From the NCBI RefSeq assembly GCF_039543505.1, contig NZ_BAABJW010000004.1, positions 434,001 to 498,000 of the forward strand: a stretch of DNA of 64,000 nt, given 5' to 3'. Source of the DNA: Litoribaculum gwangyangense (GTDB lineage: Bacteria > Bacteroidota > Bacteroidia > Flavobacteriales > Flavobacteriaceae). The translations under genes and the position numbers were made by a program. Position 1 is the stretch's first letter; each line of letters starts with the position of its first letter. Under the pieces are notes generated by a model. It made no database searches. It was not told where the DNA came from and saw only the letters and a list, made by a program, of their open reading frames with translations. Below are positions 15,468-24,310 of this stretch, piece after piece.

Positions 15468-15555
15468 TCACTAATTTAGTTTAGTGATAATTTTTCTTTT
15501 TCATAGCAATTTTTTTCCCATCCTTAATTTGCGTTAAGGGTGGGTTTTGTTTTTA
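15468..15555 (+). ncRNA. Candidate small RNA, about 88 nt
   Basis: The putative transcript begins with an 8-bp hairpin (ATCACTAA pairing with TTAGTGAT, six-base loop), continues with a U-rich single-stranded stretch, and ends with an 11-bp GC-containing stem (CCCATCCTTAA with TTAAGGGTGGG, one G-U pair) and a U-run. A -7 box sits just upstream and the dnaJ terminator isolates it from dnaJ. It has no open frame and does not look like 6S, SRP or tmRNA. Confidence 0.45.
15517..15555 (+). terminator. Terminator of the candidate small RNA
   Basis: CCCATCCTTAA (15517-15527) and TTAAGGGTGGG (15534-15544) form an 11-bp stem with a six-base loop, followed by TTTTGTTTTT. It lies 112 bases after the dnaJ terminator, so it needs a transcript other than dnaJ. 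Confidence 0.8.
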
Positions 15556-15680
15556 TATTGTTTTGTACTCAAAACAGGATTTTTAATCTTGTGATATTAT
15601 TATTATTTGTACTAAAATCGTTAAGTATGTCAATCTACATTTAATATATTTACACACATAATAGTTAATTTAAAACACGG

Positions 15681-16604
15681 ATGAGTAACTTACTTGAAGT
15701 TCATGAGGTTTCAAAAAATTTTGGTGATTTTAAGGCCTTAAACGATGTTTCCATTACAGTTCCTAAAGGAAGTATTTTTGGATTATTGGGGCCAAATGGC
15801 GCAGGAAAAACCACACTTATACGAGTAATTAATCAAATCACTATGCCCGATAGTGGAACCGTTAAATTAGACGGGGAAATATTGAATGAAAAACATATTA
15901 GGGATATCGGTTATTTACCTGAAGAACGCGGTTTGTATAAATCAATGAAAGTAGGTGAACAAGCTTTATATCTAGCGCAATTAAAAGGGTTGAGTAAAGC
16001 TGAAGCCAAAACACGTTTAAAATATTGGTTTGAGCGCTTGGAAATTGGCGATTGGTGGAACAAGAAAATTCAAGAACTTTCAAAAGGAATGGCTCAAAAA
16101 ATTCAGTTTGTGGTTACGGTTTTACATCAACCAAAACTATTGATTTTTGATGAACCTTTTTCTGGCTTTGACCCCATAAATGCCAATTTAATAAAAGATG
16201 AAATATTGCGCTTACGTGAGGAAGGTGCCACGGTTATTTTTTCCACCCACCGAATGGAATCCGTTGAAGAACTGTGTGATGATATTGCCTTGATACACAA
16301 GTCGAATAAAATATTGGATGGTAAATTAGTGGACGTTAAGCGCCAATATAAAATAAATACTTTTGAGGTTGGTATTCGAGCTAATAATAAAGAAATGCTT
16401 CAAAAAGAGTTGTCAGAAAAATTTAAGGTTTCAATAGCCAATTTCAAAACTTTGGAAGACGAATTAAAGCTTAATATTAGGCTTAATGATAATAGCCCCA
16501 ATGATTTGTTAAGCTATCTTACTACTAAAGGTGAGGTTTCACATTTTGTAGAATTGATACCTAGCGTTAATGATATTTTTATTCAAACCGTAAAGAATAA
16601 TTAA
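15681..16604 (+). CDS. ABC transporter ATP-binding protein (NatA-like)
   Basis: The 307-residue ATPase has Walker A GPNGAGKTT (about residues 38-46), the signature LSKGMAQKIQF, Walker B LLIFDEPFSGFDP and the switch histidine in FSTHRMESVEE. A C-terminal extension of about 80 residues (DUF4162-like) follows the nucleotide-binding domain, as in YhaQ/NatA-type exporters. It is the first gene of a five-gene run and is followed after 4 bases by its permease. The transported substrate is unknown; sodium export is known for the namesake but cannot be claimed here. Confidence 0.92.
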   Translation: MSNLLEVHEVSKNFGDFKALNDVSITVPKGSIFGLLGPNGAGKTTLIRVINQITMPDSGTVKLDGEILNEKHIRDIGYLPEERGLYKSMKVGEQALYLAQLKGLSKAEAKTRLKYWFERLEIGDWWNKKIQELSKGMAQKIQFVVTVLHQPKLLIFDEPFSGFDPINANLIKDEILRLREEGATVIFSTHRMESVEELCDDIALIHKSNKILDGKLVDVKRQYKINTFEVGIRANNKEMLQKELSEKFKVSIANFKTLEDELKLNIRLNDNSPNDLLSYLTTKGEVSHFVELIPSVNDIFIQTVKNN

Positions 16605-16608
16605 AGAA

Positions 16609-17916
16609 ATGAACCATTTACCACTCATTATAAAACGTGAATATTTAACTAAGGTTAAAAACAAGTCCTTTATAGTTATGACTATTTTGAGTCCGATGAT
16701 TTTCATTGCACTTATATCGGTTGTTGCTTATTTATCGCAATTAAATAATGATAAAGTTCGCACTATTTCCATTTTAGACGAATCTGGACTTATTCAAAAT
16801 ACCTTTAAAAATTCCAATAACACAAAGTATAATATCTTGCAAAACATGTCTTTGGAAGACGCCAAAGCCATAGTAAAAGAAACTTCTTCTTATGGTTTAC
16901 TGTATATCAATAAATCGAGTGATGTCGATGCTATTTCTAACAATATAAAATTTTATTCTAAGGAATCCCCATCACTTACTTTAATGTCAAACCTTGAAAG
17001 CCAACTAGAAAAAAAGCTCACCAATATAAAACTTCAAGAACAGGGTGTTGATGTTAATATGATTAATGCCTCTAAAGTGAATATCGACATAGCTCAAGAA
17101 AGTTTTGAAGGTGAAAAAACCTCTAAAATAGATAGTGTGGTAAAGTTGATTTTTGGGGGCGCTGCTGGTTATTTGTTGTTCATGTTTATTATCATATATG
17201 GTAATATGATCATGCGAAGTGTTATTGAAGAAAAAACGAGTAGAATTATAGAAGTTATTATTTCTTCGGTAAAACCAGTTCAACTAATGTTGGGTAAAAT
17301 TATTGGAACCTCTTTAGCAGGAATTACCCAATTTGTAATATGGATTATCTTAGGCGGTTTATTAATGACCATAGTTTCTATGGTTTTTGGAATAGATATG
17401 ATGCAAAGTCCACAACAGGATATGCTTCAACAAGCTATGGAAACGACTACGGTTAACTCAAAAATTGAAAACATTTTAACAGCTTTTTATAATTTACCAA
17501 TAACCAATTTAATCGTTGCATTTATTTTATTTTTTATAAGTGGCTATTTATTATTTAGTTCACTTTATGCAGCTATTGGAGCTGCTGTTGACAATGAAAC
17601 CGATACACAACAATTCATGTTACCTATTATTATGCCTTTAGTATTGGCGGTATATATTGGTATATTTACAGTTATTGAAGATCCACATGGTACAGTGTCC
17701 ACAGTATTTTCGTTTATACCATTAACATCGCCAGTGGTTATGCTGATGCGTATTCCATTTGGTGTACCCATATGGCAGCAATTGGTTTCGTTGTTATTAT
17801 TGATAGGAACTTTTATGTTAACCGTTTGGTTTGCAGCTAAAATATATAGAGTAGGTATTTTAATGTACGGTAAAAAACCTAGTTATAAAGAGTTGATTAA
17901 ATGGATTAGATACTAA
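16609..17916 (+). CDS. ABC transporter permease (NatB/ABC-2 type)
   Basis: The 435-residue protein has one N-terminal membrane helix (about residues 22-43), a large extracytoplasmic loop (about 44-180) and five to six C-terminal helices, the layout of ABC-2 permeases of the YhaP/NatB group. The motif EEKTSRIIEVIISSVKPVQL between helices is diagnostic for this group. It pairs with the ATPase directly upstream, and the MscS gene starts one base after its stop codon. Confidence 0.9.
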   Translation: MNHLPLIIKREYLTKVKNKSFIVMTILSPMIFIALISVVAYLSQLNNDKVRTISILDESGLIQNTFKNSNNTKYNILQNMSLEDAKAIVKETSSYGLLYINKSSDVDAISNNIKFYSKESPSLTLMSNLESQLEKKLTNIKLQEQGVDVNMINASKVNIDIAQESFEGEKTSKIDSVVKLIFGGAAGYLLFMFIIIYGNMIMRSVIEEKTSRIIEVIISSVKPVQLMLGKIIGTSLAGITQFVIWIILGGLLMTIVSMVFGIDMMQSPQQDMLQQAMETTTVNSKIENILTAFYNLPITNLIVAFILFFISGYLLFSSLYAAIGAAVDNETDTQQFMLPIIMPLVLAVYIGIFTVIEDPHGTVSTVFSFIPLTSPVVMLMRIPFGVPIWQQLVSLLLLIGTFMLTVWFAAKIYRVGILMYGKKPSYKELIKWIRY

Positions 17917-17917
17917 T

Positions 17918-18868
17918 ATGAATCAGGAAACAGAGAAAATTGAAAAAATAGAAGAGGTTATTAAGGAAAGCACCATTTGGGAGAAAATTGTAGAATTTCT
18001 AGAATTTAAAATCATTGATTTTAAAACTGGTACTGGGGTAAATGAACATGATATTGTCCTTAAGGTTAAGTACGTTTTGTTAGTAGCTGTTGTTATGATA
18101 GCCACAACATATCTTTTAAGATGGATTAAAAGACTAGTAACTCGAAAAATGCCCAAAGAGGATAGAGTTAAGTTTAATACCGTTTTTTCATTTGCAAGAT
18201 GGATAATTTATATTATCGTTATGCTTATAGTATTCGATTCGATAGGCATAAACGTAACAGCTGTTTTTGCTGCATCTGCAGCATTATTAATCGGGGTAGG
18301 TTTAGCATTACAAACACTGTTTCAAGATATTATTTCTGGTATTTTTATTTTGATTGATCAAACTGTTCATGTGGGCGATATTTTAGAAATAGATGGCAAG
18401 GTAGGACGCGTAGAAGAAATTAAATTAAGAACTACCAGAGCCGTCACCATTGATAATAAGGTTTTAGTCATTCCAAATCATTTATACTTAGAAAACAGTT
18501 TGTATAATTGGACTCAAAATGGTACCACAACCAGAGAATCTGTTGAAGTTGGCGTGGCTTATGGCAGTGATGTGCAGTTAGTAAAAAAACTATTGATTCA
18601 GGCTGCTAGTTCACATCCTGAGGTCGTAAGCGAGCCAGAACCTTCTGTCGTTTTTATGGATTTTGGTGACAGTTCATTAAACTTTAAAATCATTTTTACA
18701 ATAAATGATAGTTTTAAGGCGCAATTTCCAAAAAGTGATATTCGTTTTGAAATCGATAGGTTATTTAGGGAAAATAATGTAACAATACCTTTCCCACAAA
18801 GAGATATTCATATTATTCAAAAACCTGATCAAAACATTCAATTTAAGAATAATACTGATGGCCGATAA
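17918..18868 (+). CDS. Mechanosensitive ion channel (MscS family)
   Basis: The 316-residue protein has an acidic N-terminal segment, membrane helices at about residues 50-70 and 88-108, and the pore helix region AASAALLIGVGLALQTLFQD. The beta domain ILIDQTVHVGDILEIDGKVG follows, and then the cytoplasmic cage. MscS channels release solutes on hypo-osmotic shock. It is co-transcribed with an ABC exporter and a sigma-54-type regulator, hinting at an envelope or osmotic-stress unit. Confidence 0.93.
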   Translation: MNQETEKIEKIEEVIKESTIWEKIVEFLEFKIIDFKTGTGVNEHDIVLKVKYVLLVAVVMIATTYLLRWIKRLVTRKMPKEDRVKFNTVFSFARWIIYIIVMLIVFDSIGINVTAVFAASAALLIGVGLALQTLFQDIISGIFILIDQTVHVGDILEIDGKVGRVEEIKLRTTRAVTIDNKVLVIPNHLYLENSLYNWTQNGTTTRESVEVGVAYGSDVQLVKKLLIQAASSHPEVVSEPEPSVVFMDFGDSSLNFKIIFTINDSFKAQFPKSDIRFEIDRLFRENNVTIPFPQRDIHIIQKPDQNIQFKNNTDGR

Positions 18869-18884
18869 ATCACGCTACTAAATC

Positions 18885-19769
18885 ATGACTAATAGAAAAA
18901 GGGGGTTAATTTTAATGATTTTTGGAGTTTTTATTACCCATTTTTCAATAGCTCAACTAACGGATTTAGCAAGATTGGAATATTCTTTTATACCTAAAAG
19001 TAATTCGGAGGACCAATATACTCGTTTAAGAGCCCTTTTAAATTATCCAATTGAGCTAAAAAAAGATGATTATTTTATAATAGGCGCAGAGTATAACCGC
19101 ATTTTATTAAACCTTGAAGATGATTATCCGTTTGATACTTCTGGGTTAAATAAAATCCATGTAATTGATTTAAATCTAGGTTACACTTTTAAATGGAATG
19201 AAAACTGGCGATTTGGTGTAAAATTCAATCCTAGAATAGCATCTACATTAACGAAACAATTATCTTCAGATGATTATTTTATGAATGGTGGTATCTTTTT
19301 TATTAATGATAAAAAAGCGGATGTGAATCTTAAACGCCCATATCGATTAATTTTAGGATTGACCTACAATGCCACAACTGGTCTGCCTTTCCCGTTGCCT
19401 TTTGTTAGTTATTTTAGAGAAATCAATGAAAAATGGAGTTTTAACGCGGGAGTACCTAAATCTAATCTTAAATATACGTTTGACGAAAAAAATAATTTAC
19501 AGGCTTTTATTGCGTTGGATGGTTATTTAGCACATTTACAAGAACCAGCCATCGTCAATGGTGAAAGTGTTGATAATGTTTCCTTATCTGTTGCTGTTGG
19601 TGGGCTTGGATATGAATATTGTTTTACTAAACATTTAGTGGCTTATCTGTATTCAGGTTATACATTGAGATTAAATAATGTATTGAGGAACAAAAATAGA
19701 GATGAAATTTTTAAATTAGACGATGTCAATGCGTTCTATTTACGAACAGGAATTAAATTCAAAATATAA
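18885..19769 (+). CDS. DUF6268 family outer-membrane beta-barrel protein
   Basis: The 294-residue protein has a signal peptide (about residues 1-23, ending SIAQ). Alternating polar and hydrophobic strands follow, rich in aromatic residues and ending in a basic-hydrophobic strand (YLRTGIKFKI), as expected for an outer-membrane barrel. It resembles the DUF6268 group of Bacteroidota. Its role is unknown. It starts 16 bases after the MscS gene and ends 2 bases before the response regulator. Confidence 0.75.
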   Translation: MTNRKRGLILMIFGVFITHFSIAQLTDLARLEYSFIPKSNSEDQYTRLRALLNYPIELKKDDYFIIGAEYNRILLNLEDDYPFDTSGLNKIHVIDLNLGYTFKWNENWRFGVKFNPRIASTLTKQLSSDDYFMNGGIFFINDKKADVNLKRPYRLILGLTYNATTGLPFPLPFVSYFREINEKWSFNAGVPKSNLKYTFDEKNNLQAFIALDGYLAHLQEPAIVNGESVDNVSLSVAVGGLGYEYCFTKHLVAYLYSGYTLRLNNVLRNKNRDEIFKLDDVNAFYLRTGIKFKI

Positions 19770-19771
19770 AG

Positions 19772-20935
19772 ATGTCAAAAATATTAGTAATTGAAGACGA
19801 AGCGGCTATTAGACGTGTATTGCTAAAAATTCTTTCAGAAGAAAATGATGCTTACCAAGTTGAAGAAGCTGAAGATGGCTTAGTAGGAATTGAAAAAATA
19901 AAAAATGACGATTTCGATTTGATACTTTGCGATATAAAAATGCCAAAAATGGATGGCGTTGAAGTATTGGAAGCTGTGAAAAAACTAAAACCAGAAATAC
20001 CAATTGTGATGATTTCGGGTCATGGAGATTTAGATACTGCAGTGAATACTATGCGATTGGGTGCATTTGATTATATTTCAAAACCACCAGATTTAAATCG
20101 GCTTTTAAATACCGTTCGCAATGCGTTAGATAGAAAGGAATTGGTTGTTGAAAATAAAATCCTAAAGAAAAAGGTAAGTAAAAAATATGAAATGATCGGA
20201 GAGAGTGAAGCCATCTCGCAAATAAAGGATATTATTGATAAAGTAGCCCCGACTGATGCCCGAGTGTTGATTACAGGGCCAAATGGCACAGGAAAGGAAT
20301 TGGTGGCACATTGGCTACATCAAAAAAGTGAGCGAGCCAAAGGTGCCATGATTGAAGTGAATTGTGCGGCTATCCCGTCTGAGTTGATTGAAAGTGAATT
20401 GTTTGGTCATGTTAAAGGAGCTTTTACAAGTGCCGCAAAAGACAGAGCCGGAAAATTTGAAGCAGCTAACGGAGGTACGATTTTTCTGGATGAAATAGGA
20501 GATATGAGTTTATCCGCCCAAGCTAAAGTGCTCCGCGCGTTACAAGAAAGCAGAATACAGCGTGTCGGAAGTGATAAGGATATCAAGGTAGATGTTAGGG
20601 TTATCGCAGCAACTAATAAAAATTTACAAAATGAAATTGAAGAAGGTAGATTCCGTGAAGATTTATATCACAGGCTAGCTGTCATTTTAATTAAAGTACC
20701 TGCTTTAAACGAAAGAAGAGAAGATATTCCTATGCTAATTAATCACTTTTCTGAAAAGATTTCGGAAGAGCAAGGGACTACCAAAAAATCATTTTCTGAT
20801 AAAGCTGTTAAATTACTTCAGGAATATAATTGGACAGGAAACATAAGAGAGCTACGTAATGTTATTGAGCGCTTAATCATTTTAGGAGGAAGTGAAGTTA
20901 GTGAACAAGATGTTAAGGCTTTTGCCAGTAAATAA
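19772..20935 (+). CDS. Sigma-54-type response regulator without a C-terminal HTH
   Basis: The receiver domain (residues 1-120) has the phosphoacceptor Asp54 in ILCDIKMPKMDG. The AAA+ domain (about 140-365) has Walker A GPNGTGKE, the sigma-54 contact loop as GAFTSA rather than GAFTGA, Walker B FLDEIGDMS and the arginine-finger region EGRFREDLYHRL. The protein ends at residue 387, soon after the AAA+ lid, so the Fis-type DNA-binding domain of NtrC relatives is absent. The partner histidine kinase is not in the window. A 19-bp perfect palindrome terminates the operon just after the stop. Confidence 0.93.
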   Translation: MSKILVIEDEAAIRRVLLKILSEENDAYQVEEAEDGLVGIEKIKNDDFDLILCDIKMPKMDGVEVLEAVKKLKPEIPIVMISGHGDLDTAVNTMRLGAFDYISKPPDLNRLLNTVRNALDRKELVVENKILKKKVSKKYEMIGESEAISQIKDIIDKVAPTDARVLITGPNGTGKELVAHWLHQKSERAKGAMIEVNCAAIPSELIESELFGHVKGAFTSAAKDRAGKFEAANGGTIFLDEIGDMSLSAQAKVLRALQESRIQRVGSDKDIKVDVRVIAATNKNLQNEIEEGRFREDLYHRLAVILIKVPALNERREDIPMLINHFSEKISEEQGTTKKSFSDKAVKLLQEYNWTGNIRELRNVIERLIILGGSEVSEQDVKAFASK

Positions 20936-20972
20936 AACAAAGCCCACAAAATTAATTTTGTGGGCTTTGTTT
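20935..20972. terminator. Bidirectional terminator, 38-bp perfect palindrome
   Basis: AAACAAAGCCCACAAAATT is followed immediately by its exact complement. T-runs flank it on both strands, so it serves the response-regulator operon and the convergent coiled-coil gene at 20983. Confidence 0.92.
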
Positions 20973-20982
20973 TTAATTTCGT

Positions 20983-21729
20983 TTAGTCGTTACAAGCATT
21001 TAATTCTCGTAAATAGTTAGATGTTAATGTTTTAAGGTTGTTGTTGTAATGCGTTTTAATTTCTTTAATACTTTTCATGAATAAAGCTTCTGAAGGATTG
21101 TTAACACTTATAGTGTTATGATTGCAATTACAAACTTTAAGAGTTTCATTGTAAGTTTTTATATTTTCAGAAATAGCGGCTTCAAAGGAAAGAATTAATT
21201 GTTCCTTTTTAAGTTTTAATTCTTCTTTCTTTTGTTCTTCTAATTGGATTTTAATTTTTTCCTGTTTGAGTTTTAGTGCTTCTTGCTGCTTTCTTAAATT
21301 TAACTGCTCATCTTGTAAATCAGAAACTTGTCTGTTTTCGGAGGTGGCAATTTCGTTACTATAGTTGGTAACAGAGCATTTGTCTACAGTTATGATACAT
21401 TCTTTACTTAAATCTCTCGCTCTTTTTACATAAAAGCGTCCGTCTTCATAGGTTTGAGTATCTTCAACTTTTGCCAATAAATCAGTGCTTTTGTTGGCAA
21501 GAACTAGAGCTGTTTCGCAGTCACAATTCTTTAATGATTTTTTTGAAAGGTTGAATGATTCCAAAGATCGGTTTGCATAATATTTCAAGTGACTTATATT
21601 ATTGGCTTCATAAGCATCTTTTACGTGCGAATAAGCGTTTACTAGGTATGAGTTGGCATCATCACAATCGGACTGCGCCTGAACAGTAAATATGGTTGAA
21701 AGACATAGTAATAAAAAAACTTTTTTCAT
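20983..21729 (-). CDS. Secreted coiled-coil protein of unknown function
   Basis: The 248-residue protein has a signal peptide (residues 1-18, ending VQAQS). An N-terminal half contains paired cysteines (DCDD, NCDC), and a strong Lys/Glu/Gln coiled coil lies at about residues 128-190. A C-terminal segment has VCNCN and a final CND. I do not recognise a named family. Even cysteine spacing in a periplasmic protein suggests disulfides. It is divergent from ppk2 with 120 bases between them. Confidence 0.75.
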   Translation of the reverse strand: MKKVFLLLCLSTIFTVQAQSDCDDANSYLVNAYSHVKDAYEANNISHLKYYANRSLESFNLSKKSLKNCDCETALVLANKSTDLLAKVEDTQTYEDGRFYVKRARDLSKECIITVDKCSVTNYSNEIATSENRQVSDLQDEQLNLRKQQEALKLKQEKIKIQLEEQKKEELKLKKEQLILSFEAAISENIKTYNETLKVCNCNHNTISVNNPSEALFMKSIKEIKTHYNNNLKTLTSNYLRELNACND

Positions 21730-21849
21730 GAGATTTGGGGTTGGTTAGACATGTAGGTAAAGCGAAAGTATTAAAAACATTATAATTACATATGTATTTC
21801 ATCGAAAATATGGATTTACTATATTTATGAAATATTATAAATTCAAAAC

Positions 21850-22716
21850 ATGGAAGAAGTAAACACAGATATTTACAAGGTAAATTCACACATATCGTTA
21901 AAAAACTCTGAAACCAAAGTGGTTATTGAAAACGCGGAAAGAGAACTAAGAAAAATAAGAAAGAAATTAGGAAACTTGCAAAACACCATGTATGCCCACA
22001 ACAAATATGCCGTATTGGTTTGTTTGCAAGGTATGGATACCTCGGGTAAAGATAGTTTGGTACGAGAGGTTTTCAAGGATTTTAATGTTAGAGGGGTGGA
22101 ATCCCATAGTTTTAAAGTGCCAACGGAACTGGAGCTTGGACATGACTATTTATGGCGTCACTATTTAGTATTGCCAGAACGTGGTAAATTTGGGGTTTTT
22201 AACAGAACACATTACGAAAACGTATTGGTAACAAGAGTGCACCCGAACTATATTTTGAATGAAAATATTCCAACCATCAATTCGGTTGAAGATATTGACG
22301 ATGCTTTTTGGAACCAACGTTTTGAACAAATCAATAATTTTGAAAAACATATAGCCGAAAACGGAACGATTATTTTTAAATTCTTTTTAAATCTTTCAAA
22401 AGGAGAACAAAAAAATAGATTGTTAAGGCGTTTACGTAAGCAAGAAAAGAACTGGAAGTTTTCTCCAGGTGATTTGAAGGAACGCAAACTTTGGGATCAA
22501 TACCAAGAATGTTACGAAGATGCTTTAAATAGAACTTCAAAACCGCATGCGCCTTGGTACACCATTCCTGCCGATGACAAACCAACTGCCAGATATTTGG
22601 TAGCTAAAACCATGTATGATACCTTGAGCAAATACACCGACATTCAAGAGCCAGAGTTGGATGATGATATCAAAGCTAACCTACAATTGTATAGACAACA
22701 GCTTAATAGTGAATAG
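21850..22716 (+). CDS. ppk2: Polyphosphate kinase 2 family protein
   Basis: The 288-residue protein has the PPK2 fold markers: Walker A GMDTSGKDS (about residues 60-68), the lid-region HRYLV-like WRHYLVLPERGKFGVFNRTH, Walker B-like NRTHYENVLV, and the conserved FFLNLSKGEQ. PPK2 enzymes phosphorylate nucleotides with polyphosphate or make polyphosphate. The single-domain length and NRTHYE sequence point to class III or class I; class and nucleotide preference are not certain. It is a stand-alone gene. Confidence 0.9.
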   Translation: MEEVNTDIYKVNSHISLKNSETKVVIENAERELRKIRKKLGNLQNTMYAHNKYAVLVCLQGMDTSGKDSLVREVFKDFNVRGVESHSFKVPTELELGHDYLWRHYLVLPERGKFGVFNRTHYENVLVTRVHPNYILNENIPTINSVEDIDDAFWNQRFEQINNFEKHIAENGTIIFKFFLNLSKGEQKNRLLRRLRKQEKNWKFSPGDLKERKLWDQYQECYEDALNRTSKPHAPWYTIPADDKPTARYLVAKTMYDTLSKYTDIQEPELDDDIKANLQLYRQQLNSE

Positions 22717-22894
22717 TTTTTGTTTATTTTATTACGCTTTTCGTTGTCTCTTTTAATGTTGCTTCCAAAGAAGTCCATAAAAAATGTCGCTATAATTGTA
22801 AACGCAACCCTCGATTATTGTTAACACAATTTTATGCCTTTATTTAATAGTAAATTTTAGAGAAATACTATCTTTAAAATTATAAAATACACCT

Positions 22895-24298
22895 ATGAAT
22901 AAATTATTATTTACTGTAATCACTTTAAGTTCCATTTTATCATTTTCTCAAACTGATGAAGAAGTTTTTCGGACTATTTACACCCAATCGCTTACCAATG
23001 GAAAAAGTTACGAATGGCTAAATCATTTATCTAATCAAATAGGAAGCAGGTTGTCGGGGTCTTTGGGCGCAGAAAAGGCAGTGGCTTACACCAAAGAAGA
23101 ACTCGATAAATTAGGTTTGGATAAAGTTTGGCTTCAACCCGTTATGGTACCCAAATGGGTAAGAGGTGCCAAAGAGTTTGCTTTTATTGAAAGTGAACCT
23201 GGAAAAACCACCAATGTCAATATTTGTGCATTGGGAGGTTCTGTTGCAACTCCCGCATTAGGTATAAAAGCCAACGTCGTTGAGGTTAAAAATTTTGAAG
23301 AACTTGAAAAGCTTGGTAAAGAAAATATTGAAGGTAAAATAGTGTTTTATAATCGCCCGATGCAACCCGATTTAATTCACACTTTTGAAGCTTATGGAGG
23401 TTGTGTAAACCAACGTTATCAAGGCGCTGTTGAAGCTACAAAATATGGTGCTGTAGGCGTTATTGTACGCTCCATGAACTTAAGATTAGACGATTTACCG
23501 CATACAGGAGCTATGACCTACGAAGATTTACCTGTTGAAAAGCGTATTCCCTCTGCTGCTATTAGTACCAACGATGCTGAGTTATTAAGTACCATGTTAA
23601 CTCTTAATAATAATATTCAGTTTTATTTTAAACAAAGCTGTAAGCAATTAGCTGATGTACAATCTTATAATGTGATTGGGCAAATTACGGGTAGTGAGTT
23701 TCCAAATGAATTTATGTTAGTTGGTGGACATTTGGATTCTTGGGATTTAGGCGATGGTTCGCATGACGATGGTGCAGGTGTGGTACAATCCATGGACGTT
23801 TTAAGATTATTAAAAGAGTCAGGTATCAAACCAAAGCGAAGTATTCGTGTGGTATTATTTATGAATGAAGAAAATGGTTTGCGTGGTGGTAGAAAATATG
23901 CTGAAGTTGCCAAACAAAAAGATGAAAACCATGTATTTGCTTTGGAGAGCGATTCAGGAGGCTTTACACCTCGTGGGTTTAGTTTTGACTGTAATGATGC
24001 CAGTTTTAATCAAGTATTAAGTTGGCAACCCTTGTTTAAACCCTATTTGATTCATTATTTTGAGAAGGGTGGAAGTGGTGCTGATATTGGTCCGTTAAAG
24101 TCTGAGACCACAGTATTAGCCGGTTTACGTCCAGATTCTCAACGTTATTTCGATCATCACCATGCGAGTAATGATATCTTTGATGCCATCAATAAAAGGG
24201 AGTTGGAGCTTGGTGCTGCCACTATGACGGCTTTGGTTTATTTATTCGATAAGTATGGTGTGAACCCTATCTCTAGTTCAGAAACTATTAAGAATTAA
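22895..24298 (+). CDS. M28 family aminopeptidase/carboxypeptidase Q-like, secreted
   Basis: The 467-residue protein has a signal peptide (residues 1-19, ending LSFSQ), a PA-like insert (about residues 115-235) and an M28 zinc-peptidase domain. Metal-binding and catalytic residues are visible in GGHLDSWDLGDGSHDDGAG, MNEENGLRGG, LESDSGGF and FDHHHASND. It is expected to release amino acids from peptides in the periplasm or outside the cell. The next gene begins after the stop with no gap, so the two form an operon. Confidence 0.92.
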   Translation: MNKLLFTVITLSSILSFSQTDEEVFRTIYTQSLTNGKSYEWLNHLSNQIGSRLSGSLGAEKAVAYTKEELDKLGLDKVWLQPVMVPKWVRGAKEFAFIESEPGKTTNVNICALGGSVATPALGIKANVVEVKNFEELEKLGKENIEGKIVFYNRPMQPDLIHTFEAYGGCVNQRYQGAVEATKYGAVGVIVRSMNLRLDDLPHTGAMTYEDLPVEKRIPSAAISTNDAELLSTMLTLNNNIQFYFKQSCKQLADVQSYNVIGQITGSEFPNEFMLVGGHLDSWDLGDGSHDDGAGVVQSMDVLRLLKESGIKPKRSIRVVLFMNEENGLRGGRKYAEVAKQKDENHVFALESDSGGFTPRGFSFDCNDASFNQVLSWQPLFKPYLIHYFEKGGSGADIGPLKSETTVLAGLRPDSQRYFDHHHASNDIFDAINKRELELGAATMTALVYLFDKYGVNPISSSETIKN

Positions 24299-24310
24299 TT
24301 GTTTAAATTT

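Larger units (their letters stand above)
15351..15680. other. 330-base gene-free stretch between dnaJ and the ABC operon
   Basis: It holds the dnaJ terminator, then a -7 box, a hairpin and a second terminator that together look like an independent small-RNA gene (15456-15555). About 125 bases of AT-rich leader for the ABC transporter operon follow. No protein frame is visible. Confidence 0.6.
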
